Source of the DNA: an uncultured Roseibium sp.
Lineage (GTDB): Bacteria > Pseudomonadota > Alphaproteobacteria > Rhizobiales > Stappiaceae
Length of the DNA stretch: 64,000 nucleotides
Direction of reading: 5' to 3'
Assembly (NCBI RefSeq): GCF_947496995.1
Contig: NZ_CANMFD010000003.1
Location: 310,001-374,000, forward strand
Position numbers and translations under genes: made by a program. Below are positions 25,581 to 33,827 of the stretch, in pieces. Under the pieces are notes generated by a model. The model was not told the DNA's origin. It saw only the letters and a program-made list of their open reading frames with translations, and did not search any database. Each line of letters starts with the position of its first letter. The stretch's first letter is position 1.

Positions 25581-26348
25581 TCACCTGAAGGTCGGGTTGC
25601 GTTTTTCCAGAAAGGCCGCAAGGCCCTCTACCGCATCCGGGCTGGTCTGGGTGATTGCCGCGCACAGGCTTTCGGTGAACAGCCCGTCGGCTTTCGACAT
25701 GTCCTCAATCCGCGCGAGCGCCTGGATCATGATGTAATTGGACAGCGGCGCGTTGGAGGCGATCCGGCGGGCCAGCTCCTGGGCCCTGGCAAGCGCAGCG
25801 CCCTCTTCGACGGTATAATGCGCAAGTCCGAGAGCCAGACCTTCGGCGGCATCGTATCTGCGTCCGGTCAGCATCATCTCCGTCATCCTGTCCGCCCCGA
25901 GAATGCGCCCCACCCGGACAGACGCGCCGCCGCCCACGAAAATGCCGCGCCGCCCCTCGGGCAGCTGGAAGAAGGCCGTCGTGTCGGCAACGCGCACATG
26001 CGTGGCCGCCGCCATCTCCAGGCCTCCGCCGATGACCGCGCCGAACAGGGCCGAGACGACCGGCAGACCGCTGAACTGGATCCTGTCCATGACCTGATGC
26101 CAGCCGCGCGAATGGCGCATGGTGCCTTCCGCATCACGGGCGACATGTTCGCTGAGATCGAGACCGGAGCAGAAATGCCCCGCCGTCCCGGTAATGACGA
26201 CGGCTTTGGTTTCCTTCGGCGGGTTCGAAAAGAAACCGTCGATGGCGGCAAGCAGCTCGTCGCACATGGCGTTGCGCTTGTCCGGTCGGTTCATGGTCAG
26301 GGTCGCGACATCGTCGCTCAGTTCAACCTTCAACATCGGTTCACTCAT
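25581..26348 (-). CDS. enoyl-CoA hydratase (crotonase), canonical active site
   Basis: 255 residues. The oxyanion-hole segment HFCSGLDLSEH is present, and both hydratase glutamates are present: in IGGGLEMAAATHVR and in FQLPEGRRGIFVGGG. This contrasts with the anthranilate-operon crotonase. It should hydrate the double bond of the arylacryloyl-CoA made by the adjacent ligase. The sequence does not look like classical feruloyl-CoA hydratase-lyase, so hydration feeding the adjacent hydroxyacyl-CoA dehydrogenase is the simpler reading. ATG 26348 follows AGGAAGAAG. Confidence 0.88.
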   Translation of the reverse strand: MSEPMLKVELSDDVATLTMNRPDKRNAMCDELLAAIDGFFSNPPKETKAVVITGTAGHFCSGLDLSEHVARDAEGTMRHSRGWHQVMDRIQFSGLPVVSALFGAVIGGGLEMAAATHVRVADTTAFFQLPEGRRGIFVGGGASVRVGRILGADRMTEMMLTGRRYDAAEGLALGLAHYTVEEGAALARAQELARRIASNAPLSNYIMIQALARIEDMSKADGLFTESLCAAITQTSPDAVEGLAAFLEKRNPTFR

Positions 26349-26358
26349 GGCTTCTTCC

Positions 26359-27123
26359 TCAGCGCGGCGGCAGGCGCACGGCGCCGTCTAGACGAATGGT
26401 CGTTCCGTTGAGGAACGGATTGGCGACGATATGCGCCGCAAGCAGGGCGTATTCGTCCGGGTCTCCCAGGCGGGGCGGGAACGGAATATTGGCGGTGATC
26501 TTCGCGGAGACCTCTTCCGGCAATCCGGCCATCATCGGCGTTTGGAACAGACCTGGTGCGATACCCACGACGCGGATGCCGTGCTGGGCGAATTCGCGCG
26601 CTGCCGGCAGGCACATGGAGGCGATGCCGCCCTTGGACGCCGCATAGGCGGCCTGACCGAGCTGCCCGTCTTCCCAGGCGACCGAAGAGGTGTTGATGAT
26701 CACACCGCGTTCTCCGGTGTCCAGCGGCTCCAGCGCCATCATCCGGCGGGCGGCATGGCTCATCACGTTGTAGGTACCGAACAGGTTGACCCTGAGCGTC
26801 TTCTCGAAGACGTCGAAGGACATCTTGCCCTCACGACCGACGATCCGCGCCGCATGCCCGACACCGGCGCAGTTCACCACCACCCGCGGCGCGCCGCCCA
26901 GATGCTGAGCGGCTTCCTCCAGCGCACTGTCGACGGCCGTCTGATCGCCGACATCGGCCTGAACTGCATGCCCGCCGCATTCCTGCGCCACACTCCGGCC
27001 ACGCTCGATATCGAAATCGAGGATCGCGACCCTGGCTCCGAGCGAAGCAAAATGGCGGGCGGTTGCCGCGCCCAGGCCGCTGCCGCCTCCTGTCACGAGC
27101 ACGGTCTGTCCGGAAGTCAGCAT
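26359..27123 (-). CDS. type II 3-hydroxyacyl-CoA dehydrogenase (SDR, HSD17B10-like)
   Basis: 254 residues. It has NAD-binding TGGGSGLGAATARHFA at the start, NCAGVGHAARI, the GERGVIINTSSVAWEDGQ stretch with the catalytic Ser, AAYAASKGGI with catalytic Tyr/Lys, and the family tail NPFLNGTTIRLDGAVRLPPR. This is the type II short-chain hydroxyacyl-CoA dehydrogenase pattern, expected to oxidise the 3-hydroxy-3-arylpropanoyl-CoA made by the hydratase. ATG 27123 with AGAGGTG upstream is preferred over the 15-residue extension. It is the first gene of the operon, 85 bp after the TRAP permease stop. Confidence 0.88.
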   Translation of the reverse strand: MLTSGQTVLVTGGGSGLGAATARHFASLGARVAILDFDIERGRSVAQECGGHAVQADVGDQTAVDSALEEAAQHLGGAPRVVVNCAGVGHAARIVGREGKMSFDVFEKTLRVNLFGTYNVMSHAARRMMALEPLDTGERGVIINTSSVAWEDGQLGQAAYAASKGGIASMCLPAAREFAQHGIRVVGIAPGLFQTPMMAGLPEEVSAKITANIPFPPRLGDPDEYALLAAHIVANPFLNGTTIRLDGAVRLPPR

Positions 27124-27201
27124 CACAGCACCTCTAAACCTGTTTGCTTCATCATTGTTATATTCCATATCTATTTAAGCCTGCCGAAACCCCGGCCCCG
27201 C

Positions 27202-27219
27202 TCTCCGGTTAACCGGAGA
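27202..27219 (-). terminator. perfect 18-bp palindrome across the TRAP permease stop
   Basis: TCTCCGGTT/AACCGGAGA can fold into a 7-bp stem with a UUAA loop and contains the dctM-type stop codon. No T-tract follows. It is either a weak terminator/processing structure or a protein-binding site upstream of the hydroxycinnamate operon. Confidence 0.4.
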
Positions 27220-28525
27220 TCAGGAACAGGGTGATCGACGGGAAGAGCACCAGCAGGATGACCCGCACAATGTCGGAAGTGACGAACCAGAGGACAGCCT
27301 TGTAGGTGTCCTTCATCGGCGTTGACCGGTCTATGGCATTGATGATGAACAAGTTCATGCCCACAGGCGGCGTTATCAGCCCGACCTCGACGACAATCAG
27401 CACCAGGATGCCGAACCAGATCGCAAGGTGTTCCGGGCTCATGCCGAATTCCAGAACGCTGATCACCGGAAAGAAGATCGGGATCGTCAGCAGGATCATC
27501 GACAGGCTGTCCATCAGACAGCCGAAGACGAGATAAAACAGCAGGATCAGGGTGAGAACCACCCAGGGGCTGAAGCCCTGCCCGACCACCCAGCCGGAAA
27601 GCTCCTGCGGCAACTGGCTCAGCGCCAGGAAGCTGTTGTAGAACGCCGCGCCAAGCACGATGAAGAAGATCATCGCGGTGCTGAGCGCCGTCTGGATGAT
27701 GCTGTCCAGAAACATCTTGCGCGTGAGATTGCCCGAAACCAGGGCGAGCAGCCCTGTTCCCGCAGCCCCTACGGCAGCGCCCTCGGTTGGCGTGAACCAG
27801 CCCCTGTAAATCCCGCCGACGACAAGTCCGAAGACCAGCAAAACCGGCCAGACATCCATCAGTGCCTTGAAACGCTCCGAATAGGGAATAGGCTCACGCG
27901 TGCCGGCCGCTTTGGGGTTGAGGCGCACATATATGGAGATCGTGATCATGTAGCCGATAGCGGCCAGAATTCCCGGTATGAAAGCCGCCAGAAACAGCTT
28001 GGCGATGTTCTGCTCGGTCAGGATGGCGTAGATCACCAGGATGACGGACGGCGGGATGAGAATGCCGAGCGTACCGCCGGCTGCAAGCGTTGCCGTTGAA
28101 AACCCGCCGGAATAGCCGTAGCGGCGCAGTTCGGGAAGCGCCACGCGGCTCATGGTGGCTGCGGTCGCGAGCGACGATCCGCAGATCGCACCGAAGCCCG
28201 CACAAGCGCCGACCGCGGCCATCGCCACGCCGCCCTTGCGGTGACCGAGCCAGCTTTCGGCCGCCTTGAACAACGAAGCGGACATGCCCGAGTGCGTTGC
28301 GAACTGCCCCATCAGCAGGAACATCGGAATGATGGTCAGCGAATAGCTGGAGAAGGTCGTATAGGTTTCACTCTTCAGCTTGGACAGAAAGATATTCGGG
28401 TTGCCGGTGGCGAGATAAAGTCCCCCCAGACCGCACAACAGCATGGCGAGCCCGATCGGTGCGCGCAGGAAAATCAGCACCAGCAGCACGGGAAACGAGA
28501 GATATCCGAGTTCGAGCAGGCTCAA
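27209..28525 (-). CDS. TRAP transporter large permease (DctM type)
   Basis: 438 residues with about a dozen hydrophobic segments. Conserved DctM features include the GACAGFGAICGSSLATAATMSRVALPEL stretch, GTLGILIPPSVILVIYA and the C-terminal GLITPPVGMNLFIINAI. It forms the Na+-driven channel with DctQ. It appears to start with TTG at 28525, overlapping the small-permease stop and preceded by GGGGGAG at good spacing; no suitable ATG is near. Neighbouring aromatic catabolism genes suggest an aromatic or dicarboxylate substrate. Confidence 0.92.
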   Translation of the reverse strand: MSLLELGYLSFPVLLVLIFLRAPIGLAMLLCGLGGLYLATGNPNIFLSKLKSETYTTFSSYSLTIIPMFLLMGQFATHSGMSASLFKAAESWLGHRKGGVAMAAVGACAGFGAICGSSLATAATMSRVALPELRRYGYSGGFSTATLAAGGTLGILIPPSVILVIYAILTEQNIAKLFLAAFIPGILAAIGYMITISIYVRLNPKAAGTREPIPYSERFKALMDVWPVLLVFGLVVGGIYRGWFTPTEGAAVGAAGTGLLALVSGNLTRKMFLDSIIQTALSTAMIFFIVLGAAFYNSFLALSQLPQELSGWVVGQGFSPWVVLTLILLFYLVFGCLMDSLSMILLTIPIFFPVISVLEFGMSPEHLAIWFGILVLIVVEVGLITPPVGMNLFIINAIDRSTPMKDTYKAVLWFVTSDIVRVILLVLFPSITLFLISG

Positions 28526-29109
28526 TGGACTCCCCCTTCCATGTCATCAATCAACTTGCGTCCGGAAATCAGTTCGACAACGCTGGCGCCGGCACAGTAG
28601 ACGGCAACCACAGACGCGATCGCCGCGGCACCGAAGCTGAGCGCATAGGACCACCAGATGGGGAACTGCAGGATGAACGTGGTTTCCGCATAGCGCATCT
28701 TGTCCTCCATCCCCACGAACAGGCGCCAGGTGATGAGCAGGATGACGGCGCTGAGGAGAACTTCCCAGAGGGTCGACAGGAAACGGTTCAGCCCGCGCGG
28801 GAAATGGCTTGCGAAAATATCCACCGTCGCATGCGCCTTGCGCAACTGGCAGATCGGCAGAAACGCGAAGATGGTGAAGCTGATCCCGGCCTCGACCAGT
28901 TCAAAATCACCGAAAACGGGTCCGACCCCGGTCGCGATCAGCGCGTTCGCAGCAGATTCGGACATCGACGTCAGAAACGCGGAATGCCCGAACGTATTGA
29001 GGCCGCGCCCGAGGACGCTGACGCATGTCAGAGCGATCAGCGCCGTCAGCACCAACCCGCCGAGGATTGCCATGAAGCGTGCGAGGCGCTCCACCAGGGG
29101 AAACAGCAT
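28522..29109 (-). CDS. TRAP transporter small permease (DctQ type)
   Basis: 195 residues with four predicted membrane helices. There is a long periplasmic or amphipathic segment after the first helix (MSESAANALIATGVGPVFGDFELVEAG), as is usual in DctQ proteins, and the conserved R-K-A-H-A-T-V-D motif in the second half. It partners the large permease, whose start overlaps its stop. It lies 68 bp downstream of the binding-protein gene, with a strong hairpin in the gap. Confidence 0.9.
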   Translation of the reverse strand: MLFPLVERLARFMAILGGLVLTALIALTCVSVLGRGLNTFGHSAFLTSMSESAANALIATGVGPVFGDFELVEAGISFTIFAFLPICQLRKAHATVDIFASHFPRGLNRFLSTLWEVLLSAVILLITWRLFVGMEDKMRYAETTFILQFPIWWSYALSFGAAAIASVVAVYCAGASVVELISGRKLIDDMEGGVH

Positions 29110-29131
29110 TATTCAGAATTCCTGAGGGAAA

Positions 29132-29162
29132 GGTCTCCCGGAAGACAGTCCTCCGGGAGACC
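29132..29162 (-). terminator. hairpin between dctP- and dctQ-type genes
   Basis: GGTCTCCCGGA and TCCGGGAGACC form a perfect 11-bp stem with a 9-nt loop and no T-tract. Such intergenic structures typically cause partial termination or protect the upstream mRNA, giving more binding protein than permease. Confidence 0.65.
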
Positions 29163-29177
29163 GGTTGGCCAGAAAGA

Positions 29178-30218
29178 TCAGTTGCTCATCAGTTCCGCTG
29201 CACGCTTGCGCAGGCCGGTACCGTCGAGACCTTTCTCGTCCATTTCAGCCGTCCACTCCTCGATCGTTCCCTGGGCGGCCGCTTCCCATTGCGCAGCCTG
29301 TTCGGGCGTGAGGGTGATGATGTTGTTGCCCATGTCGACCGCAGCCTGGCGCGGACCGGCATCGTCTGCCTGCATCTGCTTGCCTGCGAACTTGGAGAAT
29401 TCCAGTCCGGAATTCGCATCGATCACGGCTTTCAGGTCATCAGGCAGCGACCCGTACTTGTCCTTGTTCATGGCGAACAGGAAAGTGGTCGTGTAGATCG
29501 CCTTGCCGGGGAACTCCGTGTGATTTTTCACAAGTTCGTTCACCTTGAGCGCACCGACGACCTCCCACGGGATGACCGTTGCATCCACCACACCCTTGCT
29601 CAGGGCTTCGGGAATGGCTGGCACCGGCAGGCCGATGGGCGTCGCGCCGAGATTGGAGAACAATTTGTTCGTCACCCGCGTCGGCGCGCGAAGCTTGACG
29701 CCGTTCAGGTCGGAAAGCTCCGTGATCGGCTCGCTGGAATGGATCACGCCCGGTCCGTGCACCCACAGGGCCAACGGTTTGAACGGCGCGAATTCCGTAT
29801 CCATCATTTCTTCTTCGGCGAGCTTCCAGTACGCCTCGGACATCGTCTCCGCGTCCGTCATGGTGAACGGCAGCTCGAACACTTCAGTGCGCGGGAAACG
29901 GCCCGGCGTGTATCCGGCGACCGTCCAGACGATGTCGACAACGCCGTCAACGACCTGGTCGATTAGCTCCGGCGGCTTGCCGCCAAGCTGCATGGCCGGA
30001 TAACGCTCGATCTTGATGCGTCCGCCGGATTCCGCTTCGATCTTGTCCGCCCACGGGTCAAGAACGTTCTTGGGAACATTTGCCTGCGCCGGCAGGAACT
30101 GGTGCATGCGAAGCGTGACTTCCTGCCCCAGTGACGTCGATGCGGTTCCGGCAAGTGCGATTGCCGAAACGGCTGCAGCTGCCGCGAAAGTCGCGAGCTG
30201 CTTGTGGAAGTTGATCAT
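29178..30218 (-). CDS. TRAP transporter periplasmic binding protein (DctP type)
   Basis: 346 residues. The signal peptide is about residues 1-31 (hydrophobic ATFAAAAAVSAIALAGTAS, then LGQEVTLRMHQFLP). DctP-family features include WADKIEAESGGRIKIERYP, LIDQVVDGVVDIVWTVAGYTPGRFPRTEVFELPF and the ligand-contact Arg region NGVKLRAPTRVTNKLFSNLGA. It delivers an organic acid to the DctQM permease. ATG 30218 follows GGGAGGA. A GTTATA-CCG-TATAAC palindrome lies 74 bp upstream. Transported compound unknown; proximity favours a phenylpropanoid or related acid. Confidence 0.92.
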   Translation of the reverse strand: MINFHKQLATFAAAAAVSAIALAGTASTSLGQEVTLRMHQFLPAQANVPKNVLDPWADKIEAESGGRIKIERYPAMQLGGKPPELIDQVVDGVVDIVWTVAGYTPGRFPRTEVFELPFTMTDAETMSEAYWKLAEEEMMDTEFAPFKPLALWVHGPGVIHSSEPITELSDLNGVKLRAPTRVTNKLFSNLGATPIGLPVPAIPEALSKGVVDATVIPWEVVGALKVNELVKNHTEFPGKAIYTTTFLFAMNKDKYGSLPDDLKAVIDANSGLEFSKFAGKQMQADDAGPRQAAVDMGNNIITLTPEQAAQWEAAAQGTIEEWTAEMDEKGLDGTGLRKRAAELMSN

Positions 30219-30291
30219 CCTGTCCTCCCTTTCAGATCAACATTACAAACTGACCGGAGTCCTCCCCTCGATCAGGTAATGATCCATAATA

Positions 30292-30306
30292 GTTATACCG
30301 TATAAC
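30292..30306. promoter_or_regulatory. palindrome upstream of the TRAP operon
   Basis: GTTATA-CCG-TATAAC, perfect 6-bp arms in an AT-rich patch 74 bp upstream of the binding-protein gene. The size fits a GntR- or MarR-type operator; the regulator is not identified. The rest of 30307-30549 shows no gene. Confidence 0.4.
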
Positions 30307-30549
30307 CTTTTTTGAAGTCCTGTCCATCATGAAATGATGGCAGGGAAATGCTGCAAGGAGCCACGAGGCCTGGACAGTGCCGCCGTTCCGGCTTGTCCTC
30401 CAGAATTGAACTGGATCCGCGCATCGCCTTGTCCTCTTCCAACGCATCTCCCCGGGGCGGCACCTTATCATTGTTTTCCCGAAAGAAAATCCACCCGATC
30501 TTAGACTTATGGCAGCTCGTTCGAAGCCGTTACCATAAGGCGGCAGGTG

Positions 30550-31461
30550 TCACGGCCACTCATGAAAGCCCGGAAAGGACTTCTTGCGTTCCGCACCGCG
30601 TTTGCGGGTCCGGCCCGGTGGAATGCCTGTCTCCCTCTTGTAGAACCGATTGAAATAACCGGCATCCTTGAAGCCCAGCGCGTCGGCGATCTCCGCGACC
30701 TGAAGATTGGACTCCGCCAGCAGCGCCTCCGCCTCGATCACAAGGCGCTCATGAATCAGTTCCAGCGGCGCTCTTCCGGTGATCCGCTTGACCGCGCTGG
30801 TCAGCCGTGCCCGGGAAACCTTCAAAACCCGTGCATAGGCGGCGATCGTCCAGTGGTCGCGAAGATGAAGCTCCAGCAGGTGAAGAAAATTCCGCACGAT
30901 CGTTCTGGGCGCCGCCTGGACCTGTTGCGGCTGGGGACTGGAAATCCGCCACAGCGTCATGAGGGCGAGCACGAGATGGTGGCGCGCCGCTTCCTGCCCC
31001 CCCGGCAGTTCGCTGCGCAGTTCCCGTTCGACCGATTCGATGGCGCTCATCAACTCCAGCGCCTGGGGCTTTTGCAAACGGGCACCGATGAGGGGATGCA
31101 GCAGGGCATCCTTAACCTGCCGTCCGACGAGTCCGGCGGGAACCGCCCTGCCGAAGGCCAGTTCCGACACCGACACCAGCGCGCCGCGCGACCCGGATTT
31201 CAGCGTCAGCCGCGCTGTCTTGCCCGCCGGCAGCCAGACCGCGCAAGGGCTGACGAACGGCAACTCGCTGCTTTCGAAATCCAGTTGCCCTTCTCCCGAG
31301 ACCAGCACGAAGCCCCGGTTGCGGCGGCCGCGCAACGTCCAGCTCGTCGGCGTCAATGCGGTCCGGATCACACCGGCTTCGGTATCGGGAAGAATTTCGA
31401 TCTGATGCTGGGCAGGACCGGGAGACGGCCAGTTGCCGGAAGACGTATCGAAGAGGCTCAT
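30550..31461 (-). CDS. AraC-family regulator
   Basis: 303 residues. The N-terminal cupin-like ligand domain (about 1-120: GEGQLDFESSELPFVSPCAVWLPAGKTARL) is followed by a C-terminal two-HTH AraC domain (about 190-285). The second HTH carries the signature LQVAEIADALGFKDAGYFNRFYKRETGIPPG. It is divergent from the ABC transporter operon and upstream of the TRAP operon, so it may control either. Two GTACATTTT direct repeats exactly 21 bp apart in the divergent promoter region suit AraC-type binding. Confidence 0.88.
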   Translation of the reverse strand: MSLFDTSSGNWPSPGPAQHQIEILPDTEAGVIRTALTPTSWTLRGRRNRGFVLVSGEGQLDFESSELPFVSPCAVWLPAGKTARLTLKSGSRGALVSVSELAFGRAVPAGLVGRQVKDALLHPLIGARLQKPQALELMSAIESVERELRSELPGGQEAARHHLVLALMTLWRISSPQPQQVQAAPRTIVRNFLHLLELHLRDHWTIAAYARVLKVSRARLTSAVKRITGRAPLELIHERLVIEAEALLAESNLQVAEIADALGFKDAGYFNRFYKRETGIPPGRTRKRGAERKKSFPGFHEWP

Positions 31462-31525
31462 CTGATTATGTGTCCGGCGATCTGCTCAGTTGAAGGGCAT
31501 ATTTGCCTGAAAATAGATATCATAA

Positions 31526-31555
31526 GTACATTTTTTTCCATTAAATGTACATTTT
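31526..31555. promoter_or_regulatory. GTACATTTT direct repeats, 21-bp period
   Basis: GTACATTTT occurs at 31526-31534 and 31547-31555, two helical turns apart as AraC-family dimers require. The second copy is part of the perfect palindrome AAATGTACATTT (31543-31554). It lies 99 bp upstream of the ABC binding-protein ATG and 65 bp upstream of the araC-type gene. Confidence 0.5.
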
Positions 31556-31653
31556 AATCCGCGCATTCCCGGATAGTGTAATGACGGCGCCGGTCGTGGA
31601 GAACCGGCCCCGCCGCTGTCGCACACGTGACTTCGGCCGATTGGGAGGAAAAC

Positions 31654-32871
31654 ATGATCACAACATTTCGCAGGCTCAGCCTGACCGTACTTGCGGGCAC
31701 CGCAGCGCTGGCACTTGCCGCCATGCCGGGCTCCGCACAGGACCATCCGGACAAGGTCAAGATCGGATACGCGGTCTCGAAAACCGGCGCCAATGCCGGC
31801 GGCGCCGCAATGACGACCATTCCGAATTACAAACTCTGGCTCTCGGACCTGGAAGCCAAGGGCGGTCTGGAAATGCCGGACGGCACGAAAATTCCGGTCG
31901 AGCTCATCGAATATGACGACCGGTCCAGCGCCGAGGAAGTCGTGCGTGCCGTCGAGCGTCTGGCCGGACAGGATGAAGCCCATTTCATTCTCCCGCCCTG
32001 GGGCACCGGCTTCAACCTCGCGGTCGCGCCGCTCTTCGACCGTTACGGCTATCCCCAGCTCGCCGTGTCCGCCGTGACCGACAAGGCACCGGATTTCGTC
32101 AAGCGCTGGCCGAAAAGCTTCTGGTTCCTCGGCGGCGGCCATGACTATACGAACGCCCTGGCAACCCTGCTGGCCGACCAGGTCAAGGAAGGTGTCATCA
32201 ATTCCAAGGTCGCGATGATTTCCGTGGCCGACGGCTTCGGCATCGATCTCGTCACCGCGGCCCGTCCTTCCTTTAAGGAAGCAGGTCTTGATGTCGTCAT
32301 GGACCAGACCTACCCGGTCGGGACCCAGGACTTCACCACCATCCTGAACGAGGCAAAAGCCTCCGGGGCAGACACATTCGTCGCCTTTTCCTATCCCCCG
32401 GGCACCTTCGCTCTCACCCAGCAGGCACAGGTAAACAGCTTCAATCCGAAGGTGCTTTATCTCGGTGTCGGCGTCGGCTTCCCGCCCTACGGCGCGAACC
32501 TTGGCGAGAAGGCCGAAGGCATCATGACGCTGGGCGGCATCGACCCGGCCAACGAAAGCAACAAGGCCTACCGCGAGCGCCACAACGAGGTGAACGGCCA
32601 GTATCCGGATCTGTGGGGCAGCGTCATAACCTATGCCAGCCTGCAGATGCTCGAAGAGGCCATCAAACGCGTAGGCCTCGACCGGGAGGCCGTTTCGAAA
32701 GAACTGTCGACGGGAACCTTCGAGACCGTTCTCGGCGAGACCAGCCTTCAGGACAATCAGCTCCGCGACCTGTGGCTGGTGGGCCAGTGGCAGAACGGCA
32801 CGCTGGCAGGTGTGGCGCCTGCCGACCGGAAAGGCGCCTCCAAGGTGAAGCTCCCGAAGCAGCCCTGGTAA
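31654..32871 (+). CDS. LIV-type ABC transporter periplasmic binding protein
   Basis: 405 residues from ATG 31654, with GGGAGGA upstream; the nine-codon extension is discarded. The signal peptide ends near AMPGSAQ. The receptor fold starts with VKIGYAVSKTGANAGGA, continues with IEYDDRSSAEEVVRAVERL, and has the FGIDLVTAARPSFKEAGLDVV hinge region, as in the hydrophobic amino acid/aromatic acid-binding Peripla_BP_6 family. Several rhizobial and Rhodopseudomonas members bind benzoate or phenylpropanoids rather than leucine. The aldehyde dehydrogenase in the same operon favours an aromatic ligand here. Confidence 0.9.
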   Translation: MITTFRRLSLTVLAGTAALALAAMPGSAQDHPDKVKIGYAVSKTGANAGGAAMTTIPNYKLWLSDLEAKGGLEMPDGTKIPVELIEYDDRSSAEEVVRAVERLAGQDEAHFILPPWGTGFNLAVAPLFDRYGYPQLAVSAVTDKAPDFVKRWPKSFWFLGGGHDYTNALATLLADQVKEGVINSKVAMISVADGFGIDLVTAARPSFKEAGLDVVMDQTYPVGTQDFTTILNEAKASGADTFVAFSYPPGTFALTQQAQVNSFNPKVLYLGVGVGFPPYGANLGEKAEGIMTLGGIDPANESNKAYRERHNEVNGQYPDLWGSVITYASLQMLEEAIKRVGLDREAVSKELSTGTFETVLGETSLQDNQLRDLWLVGQWQNGTLAGVAPADRKGASKVKLPKQPW

Positions 32872-32954
32872 GACGCCTACACGGATAGGAGACCGGCGGG
32901 AAAACCGCCGCCGGTCTCCCATGCCCGACAGATCAACGGTTTCGGCAGGAACAC

Positions 32955-33827
32955 ATGACACTGACCACCACGCTGATAGCGGGCCTCGTGCTCGGCGGCA
33001 CCTACGCGCTTGTCGCCATGGGACTGACCCTGCAATACGGCATTGCCCGCATCATGAATCTCGCTTACGGCGACATGATCATTACCGCCGCTTTCGCCGC
33101 CTTCGTCGTGCAGGCCCTGCCGTCGATGAACCCTCTGACCGGGTTGGCCATCGTCGTCCCCGGCGGCTTCATTTTCGGCTATCTTGTCTATGTGTTTCTT
33201 CTGTCGCCGCTGGTGAAGCGCGCGCCCGACAAGGCGACGCTGGAGGTCGACTCCATCCTGACCACCTTCGGTCTGCTGTTCGTCATCCAGGGCGTGTTGC
33301 TGGTGCTGTTCGGCAGCAACTACACCAGCTACACGTTCCTCAACGTGCCCGTCTCGATCTTCGGCACGACCGTTGCCGCCAACCGGCTGATCGCCCTTGT
33401 TCTGGCGCTCACCATCGGCCTTATGTTCTACGCCCTGCTGACCCGCACGCGCTGGGGCACGGCCCTCAGGGCAGTTGCGGTATCGCCGCAGTCGGCGAAG
33501 CTCGTCGGCATCAATACAGACCGCGCCGCTGCCGTTGCCTTCGCCATGGGCACGGCCCTTGCCGCGGCCGGCGGCACCGTGATCTCCATGTACCAGACCT
33601 TTACCGCCACCGGCGGTGTCGTCTTCACCATGAAGGCCCTGATCGTGGTGATCATGGGGGGTGTGGGCAATCTTCTGGGCGCGCTGACCGCCGGCCTCGT
33701 GCTCGGCATCGTTGAAACGACCGTCTCCACCTATCTGGATCCCGGTCTCACGCTGGCCGCGACCTACACGATCTTCCTCGCCGTTCTGTTGTGGCGCCCC
33801 GAGGGCCTGTTTGGACGGCGCGTGTGA
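32955..33827 (+). CDS. LIV-type ABC permease (LivH-like)
   Basis: 290-residue permease with eight or so hydrophobic segments. It opens GLVLGGTYALVAMGLTLQYGIARIMNLAYGDMI, the LivH family hallmark, and carries the cytoplasmic coupling segment LVGINTDRAAAVAFAMGTALAAAGG and VIMGGVGNLLGALTAGLVLGIVET. It pairs with the LivM-like protein, whose ATG shares the A of its TGA stop. Confidence 0.93.
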   Translation: MTLTTTLIAGLVLGGTYALVAMGLTLQYGIARIMNLAYGDMIITAAFAAFVVQALPSMNPLTGLAIVVPGGFIFGYLVYVFLLSPLVKRAPDKATLEVDSILTTFGLLFVIQGVLLVLFGSNYTSYTFLNVPVSIFGTTVAANRLIALVLALTIGLMFYALLTRTRWGTALRAVAVSPQSAKLVGINTDRAAAVAFAMGTALAAAGGTVISMYQTFTATGGVVFTMKALIVVIMGGVGNLLGALTAGLVLGIVETTVSTYLDPGLTLAATYTIFLAVLLWRPEGLFGRRV

